Notes: generated from the sequence alone by a model not told the origin. A DNA stretch of 64,000 bases from JADLDB01 sp040755835 (GCA_040755835.1 JBFMAB010000013.1:1-64000), one strand, 5' to 3'; positions 48,990 through 57,453 are shown, counted from the stretch's first letter. Numbers and translations are program-made.

Positions 48990-50123
48990 CTAACGCGCGG
49001 CGCCGGCCGGTTCGAGGCGGGCATCGCCCCAGAGCCAGCGCGAGGTCTCCCACAGCGTGGCCAGGTCGTGCACGTCCGACTCGAAGCGCGGCACCAGCAC
49101 CAGCGGCGTCGGCCCGCACACCTCGGCCAACCGGGCGATTCCCCGGGCGTCCTGCCGTGCCAGGTGGTCGTTCTCCTTCAGCGTCTTCTCGAACTTCGCC
49201 TGGAGCGGTGGAGGCAGACGTGCCACCTCCGCCCACAGCGCGTCCGGCACGGGCGCATGAACGCGGTTCACCACCACGGCGGCGACGCGCATCTTGTTCT
49301 GCTGAAGCACGGTGTGGAAGTAGGTGGCCTCGTCGAGGCGGTCGGGCATGGGCCCGGTGACCAGCACGAAGGACGTGGACTCGGCCTCGAGCAGTGCGCG
49401 GGTCTGGTGGGCGCGCTCGCGGAAGCCTTCGTTCATGCCGGACATGTTCAGCATGAAGTCGGCGAGCGCCTGCAGGGTCTCGGTGCCGGTGAAGCGGGCG
49501 ATCGTCTTGGCGACGTAGCTGCCGCCGAGGTTGAAGAGTTTGAGGCCGAACTTGCCGGCCGCCAGCGCCGGCGTGAGCAGCCACTTCGCCGCCTCGTTGT
49601 CGAGGAAGTCGAGGACTCGGTTGGGCGCGTCGAGGAAGTCCAGCGCGTGCGCCGTGGGCGGCGTGTCGAGGACGATCAGCGGCGCGTGCGAGGTGTTCCG
49701 AAGTTCCCACACCTTCTCCATCGCCACGTACTCCTGGCTGCCCGCGAGCGCGGTGGAGAGCGACTGGTAGAAGCGGTTGTTGAGGATCTTCTCGCGCTTG
49801 TCCGGCGGGGCGCGCTTCTCGATGAGCTCGTCCCAGGTGCGCTTCATGTCGAGCATCATCGCGTCCATCGTCGCGCGCGGCGCGAGGCCGGCCTTCGCGA
49901 ACGTCTGCTCGCTGATGCGCGTCACGTGGTTGCCGAGCGCCTCGAGGCCGAGCGCGTTGGCGAGCCGCTTCGCCGGGTCGATGGTGCAGACGAGCGAGCC
50001 CGTGCCCTCCATGGCCGCGCGCATGGCCAGCGTCGCGGCGACGGTCGTCTTGCCGACGCCGCCAGAGCCGACGGTGATGAGCACCGAGCTCGATTCCACG
50101 GCCGCGCGCAGCGGGTTGATCAC
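48990..50123 (-). CDS. ArsA/Get3-like ATPase lacking the signature lysine
   Basis: A 377-residue ArsA-family ATPase of the deviant-Walker-A class. The P-loop reads TVGSGGVGKTT: the catalytic lysine before TT is present, but the family's 'signature' lysine (GKGGVGK) is replaced by Ser. Switch II is at 'APLIVLDTPPTAHALDFL' (DTPPTxH). Get3/ArsA proteins work as dimers in which the signature lysine reaches across to the partner's ATP. Its GTG start overlaps the stop of the other ArsA-like gene (GTGA), so the two are coupled and probably form a heterodimer. No arsenic-resistance or tail-anchor partner genes are adjacent. Confidence 0.93.
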   Translation of the reverse strand: MINPLRAAVESSSVLITVGSGGVGKTTVAATLAMRAAMEGTGSLVCTIDPAKRLANALGLEALGNHVTRISEQTFAKAGLAPRATMDAMMLDMKRTWDELIEKRAPPDKREKILNNRFYQSLSTALAGSQEYVAMEKVWELRNTSHAPLIVLDTPPTAHALDFLDAPNRVLDFLDNEAAKWLLTPALAAGKFGLKLFNLGGSYVAKTIARFTGTETLQALADFMLNMSGMNEGFRERAHQTRALLEAESTSFVLVTGPMPDRLDEATYFHTVLQQNKMRVAAVVVNRVHAPVPDALWAEVARLPPPLQAKFEKTLKENDHLARQDARGIARLAEVCGPTPLVLVPRFESDVHDLATLWETSRWLWGDARLEPAGAAR

Positions 50124-51064
50124 GGCGCGCCTCCGTCGAGGCGCTTCGCGATGTCCTCGATCGCCGCCTTGCCGAACTCCGGCAGGTACAGCCGCGGCAC
50201 GGTGAGGAGCGGCACGCCGAGCGTCTTCAGCCGATCGGCCGCGGCGTACGACATCTCCGCGCGCACCTCGTGCACCCGGGCCACCTCGCGCAGCGCGTCG
50301 GGCACCTCGGGCGGGAGAGCCTCGGGCGCGAAGCGGCGATCGATGAAGCCGTTCAGCACCACGAGGCGCGGGTGCATCTTCACGCGCTTCGACAGCGCGG
50401 CGTGCAGCTCGAGCGTCTCGTTGACGGGCAACTCCTCAGGCAGCGACACCAGCACCACCGCCGTCGTCGTCGCGTCGATGAGGAAGTCGCGCATCCAGGT
50501 GACCTCGCTGGCCATCGCCCCCGGGGGGATGGTGTCGAGCAGCACCTGCGGCACCGAGAGGAAGGTGATCGCATGGCCGGTGGCCGGCGCGTCGATGATG
50601 ACCTGGTCGAAGCGCCAACTGCCGTCGGGCCGCTTCTCCTTGAGGTGAAAGAGGATCTTCCCCAGCAGCACCAGCTCCTGCAGCGACGGGATGAAGCGCA
50701 GGAAGTAGCGCACCAGGCGGTTCTCGAAGACCGCGCTGTAGATGCTCTCGAACTTGAGGATCATCAGCGCGTACTCGCGCATCGCCTCCTGGGGCCGCAC
50801 GTCGACGCTCCAGAGGTTCTCGTCGATCGCCGTCACCTCGGGGCCCACCGGAGCCTTGCCGAGCAGGGCGGTCACGCGCTCTTGGGTGTTGACCTCGCAC
50901 ACCAGAGTGCGGCGGCCGGCCCGGGCGCTGCGCAGCGCCAGCGCCGCCGACAGGGTCGTCTTGCCCACGCCGCCCTTCCCGGTCACCACGAGGAGCCGCT
51001 TGTCGTCGAGATCCGCCGCCACGAGCGACTGCACATTGACACGGCCCGGGTCCGAACGCAGCAT
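50120..51064 (-). CDS. ArsA/Get3-like ATPase with intact signature lysine
   Basis: A 314-residue ArsA-family ATPase. The deviant Walker A is VTGKGGVGKTTLS with both lysines; switch II is at 'VIIDAPATGHAITFL' (DAPATGH), matching the bacterial ArsA pattern. It lacks the Cys-rich metalloid site of arsenic-pump ATPases, so an arsenite role is unlikely. ATG 51064 or an internal GTG near 51040 could be the start. It overlaps its paralogue downstream by four nt and is divergent from the phasin-like gene, only eight nt separating the two ATG codons, so the promoters must lie inside coding sequence or overlap. Confidence 0.93.
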   Translation of the reverse strand: MLRSDPGRVNVQSLVAADLDDKRLLVVTGKGGVGKTTLSAALALRSARAGRRTLVCEVNTQERVTALLGKAPVGPEVTAIDENLWSVDVRPQEAMREYALMILKFESIYSAVFENRLVRYFLRFIPSLQELVLLGKILFHLKEKRPDGSWRFDQVIIDAPATGHAITFLSVPQVLLDTIPPGAMASEVTWMRDFLIDATTTAVVLVSLPEELPVNETLELHAALSKRVKMHPRLVVLNGFIDRRFAPEALPPEVPDALREVARVHEVRAEMSYAAADRLKTLGVPLLTVPRLYLPEFGKAAIEDIAKRLDGGAP

Positions 51065-51072
51065 CCGCCGCC

Positions 51073-51366
51073 ATGCTCAAGGACAACCCCGTGATGAAGA
51101 AGCTCGTCGCCACCGGCGAGGAGCGGATCGGCAAGCTGGTGCAGCAGCTGATGTCCAACGAGAAGTTCGTCGCGGGGATCCAGACCATCGTGTCCCGGGC
51201 GCTGTCGGCCAAGGGCACGTTGGACAAGTCCATCCGCACGGCGCTCTCGGCGATGAACCTGCCGTCGACCGGCGACCTCGAGACGTTGCGCGAGAAGATC
51301 GACGACCTCGAGAAGCTGCTCGGTCAGCTCGAGAGCAAGGTGGATCGGCTCGTCGAGAAGAAGTGA
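51073..51366 (+). CDS. Phasin-like coiled-coil protein
   Basis: A 97-residue all-helical protein. The C-terminal half 'MNLPSTGDLETLREKIDDLE' followed by a Leu/Lys coiled coil matches the end of PhaF/PhaI-type phasins and poly-granule-associated proteins ('...VPTRxDVDxLxxKIDxLxxxLxxL'). Phasins coat intracellular polyester granules; some small homologues act instead as general helical adaptors. No PHA synthase gene is in the window. It is followed after ten nt by a ParA-like gene and lies near a PhaR regulator gene, which supports a granule-related role. Confidence 0.72.
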   Translation: MLKDNPVMKKLVATGEERIGKLVQQLMSNEKFVAGIQTIVSRALSAKGTLDKSIRTALSAMNLPSTGDLETLREKIDDLEKLLGQLESKVDRLVEKK

Positions 51367-51376
51367 CGGCGCGCCC

Positions 51377-52144
51377 GTGACCCGGCGCATCGCCTTCATC
51401 AACGAGAAGGGCGGGGTGGGGAAGACCACGCTCGCCGTCAACGTCGCGGCGTGGTTCGCCCTCAAGAAGCAGCGGCGCGTGCTGCTCGTGGACCTGGACA
51501 CCCAGGGGCACGCGGGCAAGTCGCTGGGCGTGGACGCGCGCGCGGCCTCGCCGAACGTCTTCCACCTGTTGACGGACGGGGCGGTGCCCTTCGACGCGGT
51601 GGTGCGGCCGACCTCGGTACCGGGGCTCGACGTCGTCCCCAGCTGGAAGGAGATGGCCGACTTCCCCACGGTGGCCGCGAGCGATCCCGAGCGGGTGCTG
51701 CGGCTGCGGCGCGCCCTCGAGCCGGCGCTGGGGCGCTACGACGCGGTGGTGCTCGACGCGCCGCCATCATTGGGCCTCACGACGACCAACGTGCTGCTGG
51801 CCGCGGAGGAGATCGTCATTCCCGTGGCGACGACGTACCTCGCGCTCGACGGCTGCGCAGAGATGAACGACACCGTCGCGCGCGTCGCGGCTGAGCACCA
51901 ACACGCGGCGCTGCGGGTGACGCAGGTGGTGCCGACGCTGTACCGCAAGACGCAGCTCGCCGACGAGGTGGTCGCGATGCTGAAGAAGTACTTCCCGAAG
52001 CGGGTGAGCGAGCCGATGACGCTGAACGTCGCCATCGACGAGGCGCAGAGCCACGGGAAGACGATCTGGGAGTACGCGCCGTGGAGCCGGGGCGCCACCA
52101 TCCTCCAGGCGGTGGCCGAGGCGATCGACCGCGCCGGGTGCTGA
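51377..52144 (+). CDS. ParA-family ATPase
   Basis: A 255-residue ParA/MinD-like ATPase with a complete deviant Walker A (NEKGGVGKTTLAVN), switch I 'DLDTQGHAGKSLG' and Walker B 'YDAVVLDAPPSLGLTT'. ParA proteins position chromosomes, plasmids or protein clusters by ATP-dependent binding to the nucleoid. There is no ParB gene or parS-like site adjacent, so it is an orphan ParA of the kind that moves non-DNA cargo. Its partner is probably the phasin-like protein ten nt upstream; this is inferred. Converges with phaR, six nt between stops. Confidence 0.92.
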   Translation: MTRRIAFINEKGGVGKTTLAVNVAAWFALKKQRRVLLVDLDTQGHAGKSLGVDARAASPNVFHLLTDGAVPFDAVVRPTSVPGLDVVPSWKEMADFPTVAASDPERVLRLRRALEPALGRYDAVVLDAPPSLGLTTTNVLLAAEEIVIPVATTYLALDGCAEMNDTVARVAAEHQHAALRVTQVVPTLYRKTQLADEVVAMLKKYFPKRVSEPMTLNVAIDEAQSHGKTIWEYAPWSRGATILQAVAEAIDRAGC

Positions 52145-52150
52145 CGCGCG

Positions 52151-52729
52151 CTACCTCTTCTTCTGCTCGAGCTCGCTGAGGCGCTGCTCGAGCTGCGCGA
52201 TCCGCTGCACCAGCGCGTCGAGGTCGCGGCCGAGCGCGGGCAGGTTGCCCAGCACGTTCTCCATGACGGCCTTCACCCGCTCGTCGATGCGGGCCTGCCA
52301 CGCCTCCATGACCTTCTGCGACTGTTGCAGCAGCGCGGCGGGGGTCAGCTCGGTGCTGGGTTCGCCTTCGCGGCCCAGCAGCTTGTCGATGCGCTGCGCG
52401 GCGTCCTGCTTGAGCGCGTCGACGCGGGGGCTCACCTGGGTCGAGATGAAGTCTGTGATGGAGTCGCCCGGGCGGCGGATGATCTCCCGCAGCACCGACA
52501 GCGGCATCTGGTTCTTCTTCTTTTCTTCCTCGAAGACGATCTGCGCGAGGGTGACCGAGGTGAGGTCCTCCTTCGTGCGGTTGTCGACGATCTTGACCTC
52601 GATCCCCTGCTTCACCATCTCGGCGATCTCGTCGAGCGTGACGTAGCGGCTCTCGACGGTGTCGTAGAGCTTGCGGTTGGTGTACCGCTTGATCACCTTC
52701 GGCTCGCGCGACTGTTCAGCTTCGCTCAT
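52151..52729 (-). CDS. phaR: PhaR-type polyhydroxyalkanoate synthesis regulator
   Basis: A 192-residue protein. The N-terminal domain 'VIKRYTNRKLYDTVESRYV' with 'EVKIVDNRTKEDLTSVTLAQ' is the PHA-synthesis regulator DNA-binding domain; a PHB accessory region follows ('MPLSVLREIIRRPGDSITDF'), then a long coiled coil to the C-terminus. PhaR represses phasin genes and is titrated onto polymer granules. ATG 52729 is the start; the open frame extends upstream without merit. It lies next to the phasin-like and ParA-like genes, convergent with them. Confidence 0.9.
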   Translation of the reverse strand: MSEAEQSREPKVIKRYTNRKLYDTVESRYVTLDEIAEMVKQGIEVKIVDNRTKEDLTSVTLAQIVFEEEKKKNQMPLSVLREIIRRPGDSITDFISTQVSPRVDALKQDAAQRIDKLLGREGEPSTELTPAALLQQSQKVMEAWQARIDERVKAVMENVLGNLPALGRDLDALVQRIAQLEQRLSELEQKKR

Positions 52730-52882
52730 AGGGGGACCCGGGTCTCGCGGGTTGACGCAGTGCGACGAGCGCGAATACCACCCCGATGACGCGCTGGGCA
52801 AGCGAAGGCGTCTGGTGCCGCGAAGCCTGAAAAGGCCCGGACAAGACGTATACTTCGCGGCGCGCCGGGCGGCGCCTGCCAC

Positions 52883-54739
52883 ATGATCGTCAAGTGCGAG
52901 CAGTGCCAGACCCGGTTCAAGATTCCGGACGAGAAGGTCACGGACAAGGGGGTCAAGGTCCGCTGCACCAAGTGCGGCCACACGTTTCGCGTGGCGAAGG
53001 AAGGCGGGCCTGCGATCGGGACGCCGTCGGCGGGCAGCCCCGCGACGCAGACGTTCCCGGTGGTACCGCCCGTGGCGCCGGTAGCCGGGGCGCGGCCGCT
53101 GCCGCCCGCGAAGAGCGTGGAGATCGGCGAGGAGCCCACGGTCGACCCGTTCTCGGCGTTCGGCCGGCCGCCGAAGATCCCCGACGACGAGGCCACCCGC
53201 CCCGGCGTCTTCGTCCTGGGCGTGGAGGCGTCGCGGGTGCCGGATATCGGCGCCGCGCCGATTCCGCCGCAGGCGCCGACGCCGGCCGTCGGGTCGGCCT
53301 TCGACTTCTCGAGCCTCGCGCCACCTGGCTCCGCTTTGGGCGCTGCCCCGGCCGCCGCGCCGCCGCTCCCCCGGCCGGTGCCCCGCAGCTCGTCCCCGAG
53401 CCCCGCAGGCGCCACCGCGGCGGCCCCGGCGCCGTTCGACTTCTCTTCGCTCGTGCCCACGTCGGCCCCGTCGGGCGGGCAGCCGGCGCCGTTCGACTTC
53501 TCGGCGCTGGGGACCGCGCCGGCCGCCGCGCCGGCGCCGCCCTCCTTCGACTTCTCGTCGCTCGCGCCCACCGACGGCGGCGCCGGGGCGCCCCTGCCCG
53601 CCGCGCCCGCGCCGCTTGGCCCGCCCCCCGCCGTCACATCGACGCCCGCGTTCGACTTCTCCGGGCTTGGGCCGCCGCCGCCCTCCGCGCCCGCGGTGCC
53701 GCCGCCGCAGATCCCCCTGGGCTCGCAGCCCGGCATTCCCATGGGCGTGTCGGCCTCGCAGGCACCCAGGGCGCAGGTGCCGGCCTTCGCGCCGTCGAGC
53801 GGGACGGGCACGCAGCCTGCGATCGCCTCGCCGTGGGGCACGACCGGGAGCAACCCCGCCGTCCGGCCGCAGTCGAGCGCGCCGATGTCCCTCGAGGAGC
53901 CGGGTGCCGATGCCATGCCCGCGCTCTTCGGAGGGCAGCCGCAGGCGAGCGCCGACGACTTCTTCGGTGGCTCGTTGCCCGCCGAGGAGAAGCGCGCGCC
54001 GCTGCCCGACGATCTCACCGGCGACGCCGCGCGGAGCGCGCTGTTCGACATGGCCGCCGCGCTCCCGGCCGCCCCGCCCGACGCGCCGGCGCCCGCGCAG
54101 CCCGCGCCGCCCGCGCCGCCCGAGGTCGCGTCAGTCCCGGTGGCCCGCTTCTCGGCGCCGCGGCCCCAGGAGCCCGAGGTGCCGCGCGGCCGGCGCACCG
54201 CGCTGGGCATCGTCGTGAACCTGGTCATCGCCGCGGTGCTGGTCGTGGCGCTGGTGGTGGTCGGCTCGGCGTACCTCAACGAGGGCGAGGTGACCGCCGA
54301 CACGCTGTCGTGGGCTCATCTCAAGGCGACCTTCGCGCCGGGCAGCGACTTCGTGGCCGGCGACATCTCCAACGGCCTGTACGACACGAAGGCCGGCAAG
54401 GCCGTCTTTTTCGTGCGCGGTGACGTCACCAACCGCGGGACGACGGCGGTGCGGGTGATGGTGAAGGCCGAGCTCCTCGAAGGCGACACGTTGGTGCGCG
54501 CAGCGGAGTCGGCGGCCGGCGCGCCGGCTTCGCCCGAAGATCTGTACCTGCTGACGAGCGCAGAGGATCTCGAGGCGCTGAACGTGAAGGTGGCGGAGCG
54601 CGCTCCGGTGCTGGAGCCGGGCGCGTCGGCGCCGTTTGTCGTCGCCTTCTTCGAGTACCCGCCGGACCTGAAGGGCTTCCGCGTGCGGGTGTCCGCGCGG
54701 TCGATTACGGACGCGTCGACCGCCAAGCGCGAGCCGTGA
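52883..54739 (+). CDS. MJ0042 zinc-finger membrane protein with FDFSxL repeats
   Basis: A 618-residue protein. Residues 1-40 are an MJ0042-family zinc ribbon with four Cys ('CEQCQTRFKIPDEKV', 'VRCTKCGHTFRV'). Residues about 45-430 are a Pro/Ala-rich low-complexity arm that carries five short motifs FDFSxLxP (near residues 140, 190, 210, 235 and 260), spaced by about 20-50 residues. One membrane helix ('IVVNLVIAAVLVVALVVVGS') lies at about residues 440-465, then a periplasmic DUF3426-like beta domain. The FDFSxL copies look like multivalent docking peptides. It overlaps the next gene GTGA. The finger may bind a cytoplasmic partner; none is known from sequence. Confidence 0.85.
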   Translation: MIVKCEQCQTRFKIPDEKVTDKGVKVRCTKCGHTFRVAKEGGPAIGTPSAGSPATQTFPVVPPVAPVAGARPLPPAKSVEIGEEPTVDPFSAFGRPPKIPDDEATRPGVFVLGVEASRVPDIGAAPIPPQAPTPAVGSAFDFSSLAPPGSALGAAPAAAPPLPRPVPRSSSPSPAGATAAAPAPFDFSSLVPTSAPSGGQPAPFDFSALGTAPAAAPAPPSFDFSSLAPTDGGAGAPLPAAPAPLGPPPAVTSTPAFDFSGLGPPPPSAPAVPPPQIPLGSQPGIPMGVSASQAPRAQVPAFAPSSGTGTQPAIASPWGTTGSNPAVRPQSSAPMSLEEPGADAMPALFGGQPQASADDFFGGSLPAEEKRAPLPDDLTGDAARSALFDMAAALPAAPPDAPAPAQPAPPAPPEVASVPVARFSAPRPQEPEVPRGRRTALGIVVNLVIAAVLVVALVVVGSAYLNEGEVTADTLSWAHLKATFAPGSDFVAGDISNGLYDTKAGKAVFFVRGDVTNRGTTAVRVMVKAELLEGDTLVRAAESAAGAPASPEDLYLLTSAEDLEALNVKVAERAPVLEPGASAPFVVAFFEYPPDLKGFRVRVSARSITDASTAKREP

Positions 54740-55488
54740 CCGGGCCGCTCGAGCGCGCGCGCCAGGTGGTGAAGCGCCTGGCGGCGCTGTCGGGCGGGGC
54801 GCTGGTGCGGCGCCGGGCCGCCGCCCGGGTGCTGGCCGAGGTGAGCGAGACCGAGGCGACGCAGCTGCTGTCCGACGTGATGCGCCTCGCAGCGGAGCGG
54901 GAGCCCGACGCGCAGGTGGTGCTGCAGGCCTTCCTTCACGCGCTCGAGGAGGACGGCGAGTTCATTCCCCACCTCTTCACCCTGCAGCGCGTGGCGTCGC
55001 TGCACGAGCAGGGCGACGTGGAGCTGCTCTTCGCCGAGGGCGAGCCGACGCGCGAGTACCACGTCGACGCGGCGGCCCGCGCCGACGCGCGGCTCTTCAC
55101 GCTGCCGCTCGGCGTGCTCAAGTCCCGGGCTCGGCTCACGAAGAACCCCGACGAGCTGTCGCGCCTGGCGGTGGCGTCGAACCCGGCCGTGGTGCGGGAG
55201 GTGCTTCGCAACCCGCGGCTCACCGAGGACCTGGTGGTGCGCATCGCGGCGCGCCGGCCCGCGCGCCCCGAGCCGCTGGTGGAGATCTGGCGCGCGCCGC
55301 GGTGGTCCGTGCGCCCGGCCGTGCGGCGCGCGCTGGCCTTCAACCCGTACCTGCCGCCGGGGGTGGGGGCGAAGATCGTCCCCACGCTGCCCAGGTCCGA
55401 TCTCGAGCTCGTGCGCGACGACACCACGCTGCACGCCTCGCTGCGGGAGCTCGCGTCGACGCTGCTCGCCGCCCCGCCGCCGAAGTGA
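54736..55488 (+). CDS. HEAT/LRV-like repeat protein
   Basis: A 250-residue helical repeat protein beginning at a GTG that overlaps the preceding stop (GTGA). Segments such as 'SRLAVASNPAVVREVLRNPR', 'ARRPARPEPLVEIWRAPRWS' and 'FNPYLPPGVGAKIVPTLPRS' recall the NPxTP-containing leucine-rich-repeat-variant/HEAT units. No signal peptide. It probably acts in the cytoplasm as a partner of the MJ0042 protein it is coupled to; function otherwise unknown. Confidence 0.75.
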   Translation: MTGPLERARQVVKRLAALSGGALVRRRAAARVLAEVSETEATQLLSDVMRLAAEREPDAQVVLQAFLHALEEDGEFIPHLFTLQRVASLHEQGDVELLFAEGEPTREYHVDAAARADARLFTLPLGVLKSRARLTKNPDELSRLAVASNPAVVREVLRNPRLTEDLVVRIAARRPARPEPLVEIWRAPRWSVRPAVRRALAFNPYLPPGVGAKIVPTLPRSDLELVRDDTTLHASLRELASTLLAAPPPK

Positions 55489-55491
55489 AGC

Positions 55492-55716
55492 TCAGCTCTT
55501 CTGGCTCGACTCGCCCTCGACGACCTGCGCGTCCTCGCTGGCGCGCTCCAGCTTCTTCGGCGTCGCGTCCACCAGGTCGTCGCCCCTCGCCGCCTTCTTG
55601 AAGGAATAGACGAACTTGCCGACGGCGTTGCCCAGCTGCCCCATGCGCGACGCCGAGAAGATGATGAGCGCGACGACGATCAGCGTGATGACTTCTCCGG
55701 TGCCGCACGAGCCCAT
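55492..55716 (-). CDS. tatA: TatA-like Sec-independent translocase subunit
   Basis: A 74-residue protein with one membrane helix near the N-terminus ('EVITLIVVALIIFSASRMGQ') followed by an amphipathic helix ('LGNAVGKFVYSFKKAARG') and a charged tail, the TatA/TatE layout. TatA forms the pore part of the twin-arginine translocation system. The usual FGPxxLPE motif after the membrane helix reads FSASRMGQ here, so it is an atypical TatA; no tatB or tatC is adjacent. ATG 55716 is chosen as the start; the longer open frame upstream is not supported. Confidence 0.82.
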   Translation of the reverse strand: MGSCGTGEVITLIVVALIIFSASRMGQLGNAVGKFVYSFKKAARGDDLVDATPKKLERASEDAQVVEGESSQKS

Positions 55717-55801
55717 GGCTGCACCCTGCCCGATGCGCGACGGCTCCGCAACAAGGGCGCCTTGACGACCGGAGGACCGGGCCGTAGCACCCGCTGCCTG
55801 C

Positions 55802-56548
55802 ATGCCGATGCGCATCCTGGGCCACCGCGGGGCGAGCGCCGACTTTCCCGAGAACACGATCGAGGCCTTCCTCGGCGCCGCCGAGCAGGGGGCCGACGGC
55901 GTGGAGCTCGACGTGATGCGCTGCGGCTCGGGCGAGCTGGTGGTGTGCCACGACGAGCGCCTCGATCGCCTCGCCGGCCTCCCGTGGGAGGTCGCGACGA
56001 CCAGCTGGCGCAAGCTGTCGAAGGTGGACGTGGGCAGCCGCCTCGGCTTTCCGCCCGCGCGCATCCCGCTGCTCGCCGACGTCTTCGACGCGCTGCCTGA
56101 GCGCCTGGTGGTGAACGTCGAACTCAAGTGCGAGGACGTGGACGACCGCGGTCTCTCCGAGGCGGTGGGGCGCTACGTCACCGACGCGGGGCTGGCCTCC
56201 CGCGTCTTCTTGTCCAGCTTCAACCCGCTGTGCCTGGTGCGCCTCGCGCGCGCCTTCCCGTCGCTCAAGCGCGGCTTCCTCATCGACCCCGACAAGGCGT
56301 GGGCGCCGCAGGCGTGGTTCTGGTTGCCGGCGACCGCGTCCACCTCGGTGCACCCGGCGGCGGAGGCCTGCACCGCGGAGCGCGTCAACCGGTGGCACGC
56401 GCGGGGCTGGGAGGTAGCCGCGTGGACGGTGGACGACCAGGTCGAGGCGCGGCGCCTGCGCGCGCTGGGCGTGGACTGGCTCATCACCAACCGGCCCGGG
56501 GCGCTTCGGCGCGAGCTCACGGCGGTGGCGCCGGCCTTCGGCGATTAG
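55802..56548 (+). CDS. Glycerophosphodiester phosphodiesterase
   Basis: A 248-residue GDPD-family enzyme hydrolysing glycerophosphodiesters from phospholipid turnover to glycerol-3-phosphate and an alcohol. All catalytic motifs are visible: HRGASADFPENT, GADGVELDVMRC, 'VVCHDERLDRLAG' and 'VNVELKC'. No signal peptide, so cytoplasmic. The start could be ATG 55802 or 55808. The stop overlaps that of the convergent outer-membrane-protein gene by four nt. Confidence 0.95.
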   Translation: MPMRILGHRGASADFPENTIEAFLGAAEQGADGVELDVMRCGSGELVVCHDERLDRLAGLPWEVATTSWRKLSKVDVGSRLGFPPARIPLLADVFDALPERLVVNVELKCEDVDDRGLSEAVGRYVTDAGLASRVFLSSFNPLCLVRLARAFPSLKRGFLIDPDKAWAPQAWFWLPATASTSVHPAAEACTAERVNRWHARGWEVAAWTVDDQVEARRLRALGVDWLITNRPGALRRELTAVAPAFGD

Positions 56549-57453
56549 AAGTCGAGGCCGATGGTGGTGTTGATCGCCAGCACCGCCGGCACGTCGATGT
56601 CCATACCGGTGCTCGCGTCGCGGAAGCGGCCGATGACCGAGTAACTCACCTCGGCGCCGATGATCGCCACGCCGCCGATGAAGCGGAAGCCGCCGTAGAA
56701 GCGGTTGTGCGTGTTGGCGGCGGCCTGCACCGAGTCAAAGACGTAGTAGTCGCGGAACTGCTCGGCCGGGAGGTCCGACTCGGCGAGCGAGCGCGAGGGG
56801 CGGAAGTCGATGTTCGACGAGGTCGCTCCCACGAAGAGCAGGTTCCAGCCGACGTACGGGGTGATGGTGATCATCCCGGCGATCGCGAACTGCTTTCCGA
56901 TGCCGAGGTCGAGGCCGCCGCAGGTGACGTCGAAGTCGCGCCCGTTGACCAGCTTGGTGACGTTGCCGCGAATGCCGATGTCCGGCAGGTACCGGAAGCC
57001 CTCGTTGACCGCCCACTTGAGCTCCAGCGTGCCGGCGCCCATGCGGCTCTTTTCGATCCACGCGGCGCGCGCGCCGATCTCGAAGGAATACGGCAGGCCC
57101 TTGCGGACGTGGAGGCTGGGGATCAGCATCGGCCCCTTGAACTCGCCCTCCGTCGGCAGCGTGCCGCCCTGGAAGTCGACGATCGACAGCTCGGCATTGA
57201 AGGCGAAGCCCGAGTGGCCGAGCGTCTCCGGCGGCGCGAGGTTCACGCTGGTGAGCGCCGCGCCCATCTGCCGCACGAAGGCGCGGAAGTTGGCGTTCGC
57301 GCGCGGGGTGTGGCCGGTGCCGTTCGGCTGGGGGTTGCCCAACTGGTAGATTTTGAAGTCGTAGGCGTCGGCCCGGGCGACGCCGGCCACCGCCAGCACG
57401 AGGCAGGTGAGGGCGGCGGCGAGGCTTGGGCGGCGCGGGGCACGGCAGGCCAT
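56545..57453 (-). CDS. Outer-membrane beta-barrel protein
   Basis: A 302-residue exported protein with a signal peptide ending near 'GVARADA' and a C-terminal Phe after alternating hydrophobic strands ('RFYGGFRFIGGVAIIGAEVS', 'PAVLAINTTIGLDF'). The regular strand pattern over the whole length suggests a 12-strand or similar barrel. ATG 57453 is chosen because the signal peptide starts there; two ATG codons lie just upstream. No family name can be given from sequence. Confidence 0.82.
   Translation of the reverse strand: MACRAPRRPSLAAALTCLVLAVAGVARADAYDFKIYQLGNPQPNGTGHTPRANANFRAFVRQMGAALTSVNLAPPETLGHSGFAFNAELSIVDFQGGTLPTEGEFKGPMLIPSLHVRKGLPYSFEIGARAAWIEKSRMGAGTLELKWAVNEGFRYLPDIGIRGNVTKLVNGRDFDVTCGGLDLGIGKQFAIAGMITITPYVGWNLLFVGATSSNIDFRPSRSLAESDLPAEQFRDYYVFDSVQAAANTHNRFYGGFRFIGGVAIIGAEVSYSVIGRFRDASTGMDIDVPAVLAINTTIGLDF

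Noticed and set aside
47613..50648. Long plus-strand open frame opposite the TPR lipoprotein and ArsA-like genes
   Set aside because: Same composition artefact; the minus strand carries recognisable families with proper starts.
50120..51064. Arsenic-resistance ArsA
   Set aside because: No metalloid-binding Cys motif and no arsB, arsR or arsD nearby.
51377..52144. Chromosome or plasmid partition locus
   Set aside because: No parB gene or repeated parS-like site is nearby; the ParA gene is an orphan beside a phasin-like gene.
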